Assembly: GCA_001655195.1 (NCBI GenBank) | Contig: LPNY01000199.1 | Coordinates: 25,030-86,169, forward strand | From: Arcobacter sp. EP1 | Lineage (GTDB): Bacteria; Campylobacterota; Campylobacteria; Campylobacterales; Arcobacteraceae | Length of the DNA: 61,140 nt | Direction: 5' to 3' | In this document: positions 35,501 through 44,794 of the stretch, piece by piece | How positions within the stretch are numbered: position 1 is the first letter of the stretch | Layout: each line of letters starts with the position of its first letter | Notes under the pieces: model-generated | Told to the model about the DNA's origin: nothing | Seen by the model: the letters and a program-made list of their open reading frames with translations, nothing else | The model's database searches: none | Position numbers and translations under genes: made by a program

Positions 35501-38059
35501 ATGGGAAAAAGTTTTAAAAATTATATTTTTTCAACCAAGATGATACTCTCCTCAATCATTTTTCTAATCTGTTTTGTTTTTAGTACCTATGTTCATCAAC
35601 AGCTTATCAAAAAAGAAGCCATAGAACACTCAAATATTATATCAAATCAAGTTTTCTCATCCATGTATCAAGTCATGCGAAAAGGTTGGAGTAAAGAAGA
35701 TGTTGAACGTTTCAGTCAATCTCTGAATGAAAACTTCAAAGAGAGTAACTACTCCATTGCAATTCACCGAAACCAAAATGTTAATAGCCTTTTTGGCTCT
35801 GTTCCTGAAGTTAAAAAAGATCAAATCATTGTCAATATTCTCAATGGACAAAAAGAGGAACTTAACTATTTTGAAAACAATATTGTTCGAAAGATTCTTC
35901 CTTTAGTTGCAACTAAAGATTGTCTAATGTGTCATGCCAATGCAAAAGAGAATGACGTATTAGGAGCAATTGAAGTCAAACAAAACCTCAATGAATACTT
36001 TTTTGAATCTAAAACTCAATTTATTAGTTTCTTTCTCATAATTCTTCCTATTTTAGTACTTTTCTCCTATTTAACTTCACGTTTTACAAGTAAAAAGATT
36101 GTTAATAGTTTAACAATCTTTGAAGAAAAAGTTGAAAACATCAACTCAATTCAAGATTTTAAACAGTTTGATACAACTGATATTGATCTATACTTTAAAG
36201 AGTTAAATAGTGTTTTAGTCAATATTAACTTAATGGCATCAAAACTCAAAAAAGTTGCCGTGGATAAAGAGTTATTAGAGTTTGAAATTAAACTCTTGGA
36301 CAAATTTATTATCACCTCAGATATTGTAAAAGATTGGAAAGATTATATTAGTGAATTACTCATAGAGATTAATAAAATCATGGAAACCTACACGCTCATG
36401 ACCATTTTTAGAGTAGGTGATGACCAATTTGAGATTGATATCTTTTGGTTAGGGGTTCCAGAAGAAAAAAGTAAAAAGGTTTTTGAAGAGTATATAAATA
36501 CAACTGTTAAAAACTCACCTTATTTTGAAGGGATGACAGAGTTTACGATAAAACATATTGTAGCAAATAGAAATCTACACCTCAAAGAGTTAACTGAAAA
36601 AGATATTGAATACCGAACAAAATCGCTCTTTTTAGAGAGTCCAAAAATTGGGGGTATTGTAGGAATTGGTTTACAATCCGTTTTTGCAAGTGACCCTATT
36701 CGGTATATTGTTATTGACTCAATCTTAACAACCATGGCAAATCTAGTGGGTTCTGTAAAAGCTATCCATAAATACACTCAAGATTTAGAGTATTATGCAG
36801 CACGTGATCCTTTAACTGACTTGTTTAACCAACGGGTCTTTAATGATATGATGACATATGAGATTAAACGAGCCAATAACCATGAGTATTCATTTGCCTT
36901 GATGATTATTGATTGTGATAATTTTAAATCTATTAACGATGACTATGGACATGCATTTGGGGATAAGTTCCTACAAACCATTGCAGATATTTTAGAAGAA
37001 GAGAAAAGAGATGAAGATATTGTTGCCCGTTATGGAGGAGATGAATTTACAATTATTCTTCCAGAATGTGATGCAAACGGAGCACTAATTGTAGCAAACC
37101 GTATCTCAAAAACTATTTCAGATACTCAGCTTCTTGCTCCTGATAATACCCAAGTAAATCTGACAATATCTGTTGGTATTAGTGTTTATCCAGAACATAC
37201 ACTATCTCAAAAAGAGATGTTTATCATTGCTGATGCAATGATGTATCGAGCCAAAGAAGAAGGTAAAAATAATACCTGTCTACCAACAATTGATGATATT
37301 GCTATCATACTCCAAGAGAAAAAACATAAATCAACCCTGTTAACTGATGCCATTAAAAAAGGTCAAATTATTCCCTATTTCCAACCTATTCAAAGCTCAC
37401 AATCAAATAAAGATGGTCTTATTATTCATGAACTACTGATGCGTATTAAACAAGACGATAAAATAATATCTGCTTTTGAGTTTATTGAGATTGCAGAGTC
37501 CATGGGACTTATTAACACTATGGATTTAATGGTTATTGAAAAAGCCTTTGAGACAATCAATCAAAAAAATTATCAAGGTATTCTATTTATTAACCTCTCT
37601 CCAAAATCACTTATTGTAGGTGATTTTATTAACAAAATTAATAACCTCGTTACACAATACAACATTCAAAAAGAGAAAATTGTTTTTGAAATTACTGAAC
37701 GTGAGACCGTTAAAAACTTCTCGCTACTTGAAAAATTTGTTCAAAATCTTAAATCAGAAGGCTACAAATTTGCTATTGATGATTTTGGATCAGGTTTCTC
37801 GTCATTTCATTACATTAAAAAATTCCCAATTGATTATTTAAAAATTGATGGAGATTTTATTATCAACATTAATGAAGATGAAAAAGACAAAGCTTTTGTA
37901 AATAGTATTGTTACCTTAGCAAAAGAGTTAAATGTTCAAACAATTGCAGAGTTTGTTGAGAGTGAATCATGCATTGAAACTCTCGAACAGATGGAACTAG
38001 ACTACTATCAAGGTTACCATATCGGAAAACCTCATGAAGATTTTATAGATTTAAAATAG
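35501..38059 (+). CDS. Heme-c-type sensor GGDEF-EAL c-di-GMP protein
   Basis: 852 aa. A membrane helix (about 13-30) is followed by a periplasmic domain with CLMCH at residues 141-145, a CxxCH heme-attachment motif as in DUF3365/Tll0287-like sensors. A second helix lies at about 172-190, then a linker and a GAF-sized region (about 255-420). GGDEF has RYGGDEF, with RDED five residues before it (I-site). EAL has HELLMR (ExLxR), NLSPKSL, DDFGSGFSS and YLKIDGDFI, so both catalytic halves look intact. It probably couples redox, oxygen or NO sensing to c-di-GMP turnover (inference). Confidence 0.9.
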   Translation: MGKSFKNYIFSTKMILSSIIFLICFVFSTYVHQQLIKKEAIEHSNIISNQVFSSMYQVMRKGWSKEDVERFSQSLNENFKESNYSIAIHRNQNVNSLFGSVPEVKKDQIIVNILNGQKEELNYFENNIVRKILPLVATKDCLMCHANAKENDVLGAIEVKQNLNEYFFESKTQFISFFLIILPILVLFSYLTSRFTSKKIVNSLTIFEEKVENINSIQDFKQFDTTDIDLYFKELNSVLVNINLMASKLKKVAVDKELLEFEIKLLDKFIITSDIVKDWKDYISELLIEINKIMETYTLMTIFRVGDDQFEIDIFWLGVPEEKSKKVFEEYINTTVKNSPYFEGMTEFTIKHIVANRNLHLKELTEKDIEYRTKSLFLESPKIGGIVGIGLQSVFASDPIRYIVIDSILTTMANLVGSVKAIHKYTQDLEYYAARDPLTDLFNQRVFNDMMTYEIKRANNHEYSFALMIIDCDNFKSINDDYGHAFGDKFLQTIADILEEEKRDEDIVARYGGDEFTIILPECDANGALIVANRISKTISDTQLLAPDNTQVNLTISVGISVYPEHTLSQKEMFIIADAMMYRAKEEGKNNTCLPTIDDIAIILQEKKHKSTLLTDAIKKGQIIPYFQPIQSSQSNKDGLIIHELLMRIKQDDKIISAFEFIEIAESMGLINTMDLMVIEKAFETINQKNYQGILFINLSPKSLIVGDFINKINNLVTQYNIQKEKIVFEITERETVKNFSLLEKFVQNLKSEGYKFAIDDFGSGFSSFHYIKKFPIDYLKIDGDFIININEDEKDKAFVNSIVTLAKELNVQTIAEFVESESCIETLEQMELDYYQGYHIGKPHEDFIDLK

Positions 38060-38108
38060 TTTTTTAACTATTTTAAACTATACTTACACAAAAATTCATA
38101 GGCTTGTC

Positions 38109-38666
38109 ATGTCATATTATTATGTGTTAGATATTGTTTTTTATATATTAGTTTTAGGTTTGAGTTACTACGCCTATAAAGAACATCTCTATCAAAAACT
38201 CTTTGACTACTTTAAAATCTTTATTTTAATTACTATTAGTGCTAAACTTGCTTCTCATACGGGAGTTTATCTACAAAAGTTCTCCATAACCAAAGCAGAC
38301 TCCTACTCTATTTTATTGCTTATTAGTTTTGCTATTAATTTTATCATTTTATTTTATGGATATAACACTATTTTTATTTTTATGAATAAGTTTATCAATA
38401 GCAATAAGTTTCGCTCTTTGTGTGCAAAAACCGTTACCTTGATTGAAGTAAGTGTTATCACTACATTCTTACTTTATGTTTCTATGCAGTTTTATCCAAG
38501 CAAGAAGTATCTTTACAATAGTGTACAAAAAAGCTTTAGTTATCACTATATTGATCGGTTTTATACTCACTTTTTAAATGATGATTTTACCTATATGATT
38601 CTCAACTCCAATAGTGCAATCAATCATAAAGAAGTTCTTTTTAACTCCTTTAAAAAAGCTCTTTAG
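38109..38666 (+). CDS. Small integral membrane protein, possibly CvpA-like
   Basis: 185 aa with about four hydrophobic segments (VLDIVFYILVLGLSYYAY, YFKIFILITISAKLA, YSILLLISFAINFIILFYG, VTLIEVSVITTFLLYVS), then a soluble C-terminal tail. The N-terminal VLDIVFYILVLGL and the overall topology recall CvpA-type proteins, but conserved glycines of that family are poor. It follows the GGDEF-EAL gene by about 50 bp. Function unknown. Confidence 0.6.
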   Translation: MSYYYVLDIVFYILVLGLSYYAYKEHLYQKLFDYFKIFILITISAKLASHTGVYLQKFSITKADSYSILLLISFAINFIILFYGYNTIFIFMNKFINSNKFRSLCAKTVTLIEVSVITTFLLYVSMQFYPSKKYLYNSVQKSFSYHYIDRFYTHFLNDDFTYMILNSNSAINHKEVLFNSFKKAL

Positions 38667-38683
38667 GTATAACTACCTAAAGA
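38660..38683. terminator. Bidirectional terminator overlapping two stop codons
   Basis: Perfect 10-bp stem TCTTTAGGTA / TACCTAAAGA with a 4-nt loop. It contains the TAG stop of the membrane protein (38664-38666) and the stop of the convergent sodB (38677-38679). Confidence 0.75.
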
Positions 38684-39258
38684 ACTGCTTTTAAGTTTTC
38701 TAAGGCAAAATCCCAGTTAACTAAAGCCCACCATCCCGTAATATAATCAGGTCGAACATTACGGTAATCAATATAATACGCATGTTCCCAAACATCTAAT
38801 GCCAATAGTGGTACTAAGCCATCTGTTATTGGTGTTGCTGCATTTGAGGTAGTAACAATTTTAAGTTTTCCACTTTCAAACACTAACCACACCCATCCTG
38901 AACCAAAATGTCCAACAGCAGTTGTTGTAAAGGCTTCAATAAACTTCTCAACAGAGCCAAAATCATGTTCTAGCAAGATTTTTAGCTCATCTGTTGGTGT
39001 TGTTTTATTAGGACTTAGCGAATGCCAAAAAAAGTCATGATTGTAAATTTGCGCAGCGTTATTAAAAATAGCACCATCGGCTGTTTTTACAATATCTATT
39101 AAGTTTTTATCACTATAAGCGGTTCCATCAATCATACCATTGAGTTTAGTCACATAGGTTTGATGATGTTTTTCATAGTGAAAACTTAACGTCTCTTTTG
39201 ACATGTAAGGTTCTAAAGCATCCATTGCATAGGGCAATTGCATTAGTTCATGTTTCAT
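38677..39258 (-). CDS. sodB: Superoxide dismutase, Fe-type
   Basis: 193 aa from ATG 39258 (AAGGGG 5 nt upstream; a longer ORF to 39288 lacks support). Metal ligands are His in FHYEKHHQTYV, His in YNHDFFW, Asp in LDVWEHAYYIDY and His in the same motif. AAQIYNHDFFWHSL with Gln and FGSGWVWLV favour the iron form. It dismutates superoxide in the cytoplasm. The upstream sequence TTGATAATAAAA recalls half an iron-regulator (Fur) site, weakly. Confidence 0.95.
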   Translation of the reverse strand: MKHELMQLPYAMDALEPYMSKETLSFHYEKHHQTYVTKLNGMIDGTAYSDKNLIDIVKTADGAIFNNAAQIYNHDFFWHSLSPNKTTPTDELKILLEHDFGSVEKFIEAFTTTAVGHFGSGWVWLVFESGKLKIVTTSNAATPITDGLVPLLALDVWEHAYYIDYRNVRPDYITGWWALVNWDFALENLKAVL

Positions 39259-39338
39259 AATAACCCCTTTTCTATGTTTTATTATCAAGACTACTGCAAA
39301 AAGAATAAAACTTTAATATTTTTTTAAACTAACTTAAA

Positions 39339-40583
39339 TTACTCAGAAAGCCTGCTCTTTTCGATGTTTTTAATGTTTATTAACATCAAAATAGAGACAA
39401 CAAATGCCACACAGAAAAATCCTGCAAATACATATAAAGTTTGAGAATAACTTCCTGTCATATCTTTTACAATTGAAATAATTAAAGGGCCCACTAAACC
39501 AGCTGCTGCCCATGCTGTTAAAATATAACCATGAATTGCCCCTAACTCTTTGATTCCAAAAATATCACCAATATATGCAGGAACTGAGGCAAAACCACCA
39601 CCATAACAACTCATAATAAAATACAAGATGATTTGGAAGAGTAAAATCTCAGTAATAGATGGCAGAATATAAAAAGCTACAGCTTGAGTTGCAAAAAAGA
39701 TGATATAAACAATTGGTCGGGTTAAATAATCCGATAAAGATGCCCAAAAAATGCGCCCTGCTCCATTAAAAATTCCCATAAGTCCAACTGAGGCTGCTGC
39801 TGCAATAGCTGAAATCCCTACAACCTCTTGTAAAAGAGGAGAAGCCACACCAATAATAGCAATACCACAGGTAACATTAATAAATAACATTATCCAAAGC
39901 CCATAAAAACGTGGTGTTTTAACAGCTTCATTAACGCCTAACAAAGAGAGATCTTTTTTAATTGTTTTTTTACCCTCTTCAAGTTTTTTCTTAAACTTTT
40001 TAGGTAAATAGTTCTCTTCTGGTGCTTCAAGATAAAGTGCTGATGCAAACATGATGACAAAATAAACAGCACCTAAAACAAAAAAGGTTCCAGCAACCCC
40101 CACAGCCTCAATAAGTATTTTAATGGTTGGTCCCCACACTGCAGATGCAAAACCAAAGCCCATTATTGCTAAACCTGTAGCTAATCCCCTTTTATCAGGA
40201 AACCACTTCACTAACGTTGATACAGGAGAAATATACCCTATTCCTAAACCACAACCACCCAATACTCCATAAAAGAAATATAAAAGAAGTTTAGATTCCA
40301 TTAAAATTGCTAAACCAGAACCTGCTGTTCCTAAGGCAAAAAAAGAAGCTGCTAATAGTGCAGAAACCCGTGGTCCATTTTTTTCAACAAACTTACCCAT
40401 AAGTGCTGCTGAAAGCCCAAGAAAAAAGATTGCAACACTAAAAGCAATCGTAACATCAGTTAATGTCCAGTTCATCGTCTCTTGAATAGGTTTAACATAA
40501 ACACTCCACGCATACACAGACCCAATACAAATATGAACACCTACAGCTGATAGTGCCATCAGCCATCGATTTTTTTCAATCAT
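39339..40583 (-). CDS. MFS transporter, oxalate/formate antiporter (OFA) family
   Basis: 414 aa, 12 predicted membrane segments, GAGGG ribosome site. The N-terminus WLMALSAVGVHICIGSVYAWSVYVKP with FFLGLSAALMGKFVEKNGPR matches OFA-type major facilitators. A central cytoplasmic loop (EAPEENYLPKKFKKKLEEGKK) separates the halves. OFA members move small carboxylates such as oxalate, formate or lactate; which one here is unknown. sstT lies upstream on the same strand after about 100 bp. Confidence 0.88.
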   Translation of the reverse strand: MIEKNRWLMALSAVGVHICIGSVYAWSVYVKPIQETMNWTLTDVTIAFSVAIFFLGLSAALMGKFVEKNGPRVSALLAASFFALGTAGSGLAILMESKLLLYFFYGVLGGCGLGIGYISPVSTLVKWFPDKRGLATGLAIMGFGFASAVWGPTIKILIEAVGVAGTFFVLGAVYFVIMFASALYLEAPEENYLPKKFKKKLEEGKKTIKKDLSLLGVNEAVKTPRFYGLWIMLFINVTCGIAIIGVASPLLQEVVGISAIAAAASVGLMGIFNGAGRIFWASLSDYLTRPIVYIIFFATQAVAFYILPSITEILLFQIILYFIMSCYGGGFASVPAYIGDIFGIKELGAIHGYILTAWAAAGLVGPLIISIVKDMTGSYSQTLYVFAGFFCVAFVVSILMLINIKNIEKSRLSE

Positions 40584-40687
40584 TATTATCCCTCATCATA
40601 AAATTGAGGGAATTCTAGCAATTTTTTTTAATAAAAAGATAAAAAAGGTAAAATAATTTTTACTATTTAGAAAACTAAGCGTAATGC

Positions 40688-41896
40688 TTAGTTTTCTTTG
40701 TGACAAGCAGCTGTGAATATCACATCAGTAGAAGAGTTAAGTGCAGTTTCCATTGAGTCTTGAACAACCCCAATAACAAACCCAATAGCAACAACTTGAA
40801 GGGCAATATCATTAGAAATACCAAAAAGTGAACAAGCAAGTGGAATCAATAAAAGTGAGCCACCAGCAACACCAGAAGCACCACAAGCTGCCAATGCAGA
40901 TACTACAGAAAGCAACAGTGCTGTTCCAATATCAACACTCATACCAAGAGTATGAACTGTTGCAAGAGTTAATACCGTAATCGTAACAGCAGCCCCCGCC
41001 ATATTTGTAGTAGCTCCTAAAGGAATTGATATAGAGTACGTATCTTCATGAAGATTAAGTTTTTTACAAAGATTTAAATTCACAGGGATATTTGCCGCAC
41101 TGCTTCGCGTAAAGAATGCAGTAATTCCACTCTCTTTTAAACATGTAAAAATTAGAGGAAACGGATTCTTTTTTGTCTTAATTAATACAATAATAGGATT
41201 AACTACCAAGGCAATAAATAACATTGTTCCAACAAGTACAAGAAGAAGTTTTGAGTAACTAAGTAAGGCATCAAAACCTGTTTGAGCAAAAGTATTTGCA
41301 ACAAGTCCAAAAATACCAAAAGGTGCAAGTCGAATAATAAACTTTACAATTTTTGTTATTCCTGTAGAGACATCAAAGAAAACTTTTTTTGTTTCAGGTG
41401 AACTATAATGCATAGCAAAACCAATTGCAATTGCCCAAACTAAAATACCAATAAAGTTCCCAGTTTGTAAAGCATTTACTGGATTATCTACCATATTAAA
41501 TAAAACTGTTTTTAATACATCAATAACACTATCTGGCGGTGTTAATGTTTTTTGTGTCGCATCAATAAGAACAAGTTCAACTGGAAATAAAAAACTTGCC
41601 ATAACAGCAATAAGTGCTGCTAAAAATGTTCCGACTAAATACAACGAAATAATTGGTTTCATTCCGGTTTGAACGCCAACTTCTTTGGTTGCAATTGCAG
41701 TTGCAACAAGAACAAATACTAAAATAGGCGCTATGGCTTTTAATGCCCCAACAAATAGTGTTCCTAAAATAGAAAAAGACATGGCTAAGTCCTTTGAGAC
41801 CATTGCCACAATCACACCTAATACAATACCAACAAGTATTTGTAAAACAAGATTACCCTTTGCATATCGTGCAACGAGAGAATTACCATCTTTCAT
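40688..41896 (-). CDS. sstT: Serine/threonine:Na+ symporter SstT
   Basis: 402 aa. It is a dicarboxylate/amino acid:cation symporter fold with [34 protein letters not shown] (the serine-rich hairpin with the family motif) and [19 protein letters not shown]. Length and the N-terminal [11 protein letters not shown] match SstT. It imports serine and threonine with sodium, useful for amino-acid-using Campylobacterota. The start has AAGG at 7 nt. Confidence 0.92.
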   Translation of the reverse strand: MKDGNSLVARYAKGNLVLQILVGIVLGVIVAMVSKDLAMSFSILGTLFVGALKAIAPILVFVLVATAIATKEVGVQTGMKPIISLYLVGTFLAALIAVMASFLFPVELVLIDATQKTLTPPDSVIDVLKTVLFNMVDNPVNALQTGNFIGILVWAIAIGFAMHYSSPETKKVFFDVSTGITKIVKFIIRLAPFGIFGLVANTFAQTGFDALLSYSKLLLVLVGTMLFIALVVNPIIVLIKTKKNPFPLIFTCLKESGITAFFTRSSAANIPVNLNLCKKLNLHEDTYSISIPLGATTNMAGAAVTITVLTLATVHTLGMSVDIGTALLLSVVSALAACGASGVAGGSLLLIPLACSLFGISNDIALQVVAIGFVIGVVQDSMETALNSSTDVIFTAACHKEN

Positions 41897-42045
41897 ATCT
41901 AAACCTTATAAATTAATTTAAAATTTTAAGGATTATATCAAAATGTAATTTTAGATAAATTGAGAAATAACTTAGACATAATTGCCCTATTCACAAGCTA
42001 TTCAGAAGTTTTTTTTATAATTATTTGCAAGTTTTCAATGCGTTT

Positions 42046-42399
42046 TTAATCGTACTCTTGAACTAAAGTGAGTGTGTTTCCAGAGTAGTCATTAAAATGA
42101 ACAAGAAGATATCCATCATCAGTTGGTTCTGGAAAAGAGTGAAAAACAACGCCTTTGTTTTTTAGGGTTTTACATTCATCTCTTAAGTTGTCAGTATAAA
42201 AAGAAAGGGCTATAAAACGCCCAACCATCTCGGGGAATTGTGAACCATCTTCTAAAACTAATGAGCAGTTTCGTCCATGATATCCAATAGATTTTTTTTT
42301 CACATCCACAAAGGTTTTTTTGAAGCCTAAGATATTCTCATAAAATTTTGAATCTTGTTCTAAATCTTTTGAAAATATTTTTATTGCATCATTTCTCAT
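42046..42399 (-). CDS. VOC-family (glyoxalase/bleomycin-resistance-like) protein
   Basis: 117 aa from ATG 42399 (GGA upstream; the track-length frame begins two codons earlier at TTG). It has paired beta-alpha-beta-beta-beta modules: KIFSKDLEQDSKFYENILGFKKTF, then FIALSFYTDNLRDECKTLKNKGV and YLLVHFNDYSGNTLTLVQ with the last metal-ligand Glu-like position changed. Substrate unknown. It is a single gene between sstT and the beta-propeller gene. Confidence 0.78.
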   Translation of the reverse strand: MRNDAIKIFSKDLEQDSKFYENILGFKKTFVDVKKKSIGYHGRNCSLVLEDGSQFPEMVGRFIALSFYTDNLRDECKTLKNKGVVFHSFPEPTDDGYLLVHFNDYSGNTLTLVQEYD

Positions 42400-42591
42400 A
42401 ATCAATCCATTTTAGTGGTATTTAAATTATATAATCATAATCTTTAAATTATCTTATAATTTTATTTATTATTTTATAACAACCCTATCTTTACCTAAAT
42501 AAATTCATATTCTCTTTTTTCTCTTACTTTAAGACTTAAGTAAACTAACGTTATACTCATAAATTCACAGATTTTTTCATTTGGACCGATT

Positions 42592-43551
42592 ATGCAGCTC
42601 TTTAAGTATCTACTCCTTTCAATAATTGTTACACTTACCCTTCAGGCAAAAGATATCTATCCTACTTTTATTCTAAGTTCAAAAGGTTTCGTAAATGATT
42701 TCGTTTATGATGAAGGTAAACTTTATGTGGCAACAGATATTGGAACAGTCGAAATATTTGATTTATACAAACAGCAATTAATTGATGAAATAAAACTACC
42801 AAATCTGCATACAACAAAAGGTGCTTTGGTTGAACCAAAAGTTCTAAGTGTAGATCGACTCAATAACAAAATGCTCATTGTAAGTACAACCCTAAAAGGT
42901 TTTCGTAATGTTTGGATGCATGATGGAAAAAAACTCACCCAACTTATAAGCCCTAAAAACAAATTAACCATAAAAGAGGCACGTTTTATTGATAATGAAA
43001 ACTTTATGTTTGCAACATTAGGACATGAAGTGATACGTTATAACAACAAGGATAGTTATAAAGCCTTTTCCACACACATTGAACAGAGTACCTTTTCTGA
43101 TATGACTCTTAGTTCCAATAAACAGGAGATTTTAAGTGCCTCAGAGAGTGGTCGTGTAACTATTACTGATACAAACAGCGGTAAAATCCTAAAAACCTAT
43201 GAGTCTCAAAACGTGGATAATATTTACAAAATTGCTTATGAGAAGGGCACGATTATTACAGCAGGACAAGATAGACGAGTTGGGGTTTATCCAAAAGATG
43301 GAAAACCTTATCACATCAAAAGTGATTTTTTAGTTTATTCTGCCAGTTTAAGTCCTAGCGGAAAGACAGGCATTTTTAGTAGCACTGAAGAGAACTATCT
43401 GCAACTTTTTGATATTAGTAGTGGAAAGTTCAAAGAGCGCCTCATTGGACACTATGCAACACCCACCACCATAAAATTTATCAATGAAAAAGAGTTTTTC
43501 TCAAGTGGTGATGAAAAAAATATCTTCTATTGGAATCTTTATATAAAATAA
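42592..43551 (+). CDS. Periplasmic WD40-like beta-propeller protein
   Basis: 319 aa with a signal peptide (LLLSIIVTLTLQAK). Repeated blades of about 40 residues end in D-x-x-G/S motifs, e.g. KLYVATDIGTVEIFDLYKQQ, EILSASESGRVTITDTNSGK, GTIITAGQDRRVGVYPKDG and EFFSSGDEKNIFYWNL. It resembles NapL-type periplasmic WD40 proteins of Campylobacterota nitrate reductase loci, but no nap gene is nearby, so I leave the symbol empty. It is convergent with a Cys-rich CWC gene, 3 bp apart. Confidence 0.72.
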   Translation: MQLFKYLLLSIIVTLTLQAKDIYPTFILSSKGFVNDFVYDEGKLYVATDIGTVEIFDLYKQQLIDEIKLPNLHTTKGALVEPKVLSVDRLNNKMLIVSTTLKGFRNVWMHDGKKLTQLISPKNKLTIKEARFIDNENFMFATLGHEVIRYNNKDSYKAFSTHIEQSTFSDMTLSSNKQEILSASESGRVTITDTNSGKILKTYESQNVDNIYKIAYEKGTIITAGQDRRVGVYPKDGKPYHIKSDFLVYSASLSPSGKTGIFSSTEENYLQLFDISSGKFKERLIGHYATPTTIKFINEKEFFSSGDEKNIFYWNLYIK

Positions 43552-43554
43552 CAT

Positions 43555-43773
43555 TTAGTACACATATTTTTTCAAAAAAGCTTCTTTATTTTGAGTAAAT
43601 GCTATTACACATGTTTTACAAACACACGCTTTCATTTTTTTATCTTCAGGAATATACTCTCTTAACTCTGTAGGAATAGGAAAACTTTCACACCAACAAG
43701 CACTTTTTTCATGTGCCATACATCCATTATCTTTACCACAGAAAGGACACTCTTTTACAACTGTATTACTCAT
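43555..43773 (-). CDS. Cysteine-rich CWC-family protein
   Basis: 72 aa. Pattern CPFCGKDNGCMAHEKSACWCESF, then CVCKTC near the end; CWC is the family signature. It probably binds zinc in two sites. The role is unknown. The start (AAGGTGC upstream) overlaps the end of the methyltransferase gene by 8 bp, so they are probably co-transcribed. Confidence 0.85.
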   Translation of the reverse strand: MSNTVVKECPFCGKDNGCMAHEKSACWCESFPIPTELREYIPEDKKMKACVCKTCVIAFTQNKEAFLKKYVY

Positions 43774-44698
43774 GGAAGCACCTTGTAAAAATTAAATTCT
43801 TTAGCGATCGTTCTTTATTTACAGAGGGAAACTCTTTTGGATTATCTAAGCGTTTCGTAAAATCAAAGGAAGGAGCATGTTCTTGAAATATCTCTTTTAA
43901 AAATTGTGTTGTTAATTCAGGAGCATTTAAACAAGCCAATACCGTACATGTTTTGCTAGCAAGCTTATCTAAACGTTTTATAATTTTAATATAATCCTTA
44001 GATGCTGCAAAACTTCCTTTTTGAAAAGATGGTGGGTCAATTATGATTAAATCATAAGGTCCCTCTTTTTGAATTCGATTCCATGATTTTAAAATATTAT
44101 AAGGCAAGAACTTTACTTTTTTAGTATCTAAATCATTAATATGATGATTATGTCGCCCCGTTGTTAAAGCACCTTTTGCCATATCAACATTAACAACCTT
44201 TGAAGCATTTCCAGCTAAAGCACTTACAGAAAAAGCACACGTATATGAAAACAGATTTAATACATTTTTATCTTTTGCTTCATCTTTAACAAAAGCTCTT
44301 CCCTCTTTCATATCGGCAAAAAATCCAATGTTTTGATTACTTACCATATTAAGTTGATATTTTAATTCATTTTCAAAAGCTACGACTTCAGTAGGTAACA
44401 TACCAAATAAAACTTGGTTTGGTTGTTGTTGCAAATAACGACGTTGCAGTATTACTGCTTTAAAAATCTGTTTTTCATATAAACGTTTAAAGAGTTCTAA
44501 AAGTTCTTTTTCAAGTTGTTCATCAATAGATGAATAAAAAGCGATATAAAGTGTTGTATCTATGAAATCAACGATTAAAAACTCAAAGCCTTCATAACAT
44601 TCACCACGTCCGTGAAAAGCTCGTCTATACTCTTTTGAATGACTCGCAAGTTCATCAATTAATTTTTTTTCTAAATCATCTACTGTAAATTTTTCCAT
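43766..44698 (-). CDS. Class I SAM-dependent rRNA methyltransferase (RlmI/RlmK-like)
   Basis: 310 aa. Motif I is VLNLFSYTCAFSVSALAGNA, the acidic end of strand 2 is VVNVDMAKGAL, and motif IV is LIIIDPPSFQKGSF, an IDPPSF signature of 23S rRNA cytosine-C5 or guanine-N methyltransferases of the RlmI/RlmL group. The N-terminal PUA domain of RlmI is missing; an N-terminal alpha/beta region of about 120 residues replaces it. The target base is not predictable. A CWC protein follows in the same run. Confidence 0.82.
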   Translation of the reverse strand: MEKFTVDDLEKKLIDELASHSKEYRRAFHGRGECYEGFEFLIVDFIDTTLYIAFYSSIDEQLEKELLELFKRLYEKQIFKAVILQRRYLQQQPNQVLFGMLPTEVVAFENELKYQLNMVSNQNIGFFADMKEGRAFVKDEAKDKNVLNLFSYTCAFSVSALAGNASKVVNVDMAKGALTTGRHNHHINDLDTKKVKFLPYNILKSWNRIQKEGPYDLIIIDPPSFQKGSFAASKDYIKIIKRLDKLASKTCTVLACLNAPELTTQFLKEIFQEHAPSFDFTKRLDNPKEFPSVNKERSLKNLIFTRCFHE

Positions 44699-44794
44699 GG
44701 TGGAAATATAGCGTAACCTAAATGAAAGTGTGAATAAACAAACTCTGCACCAAGTTGCGTTATAATAATATAATTATAAAAAGGACTAAGAATA

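Noticed and set aside
42592-43551. Nitrate reductase accessory NapL
   Set aside because: Propeller similarity is generic and no nap gene lies nearby.
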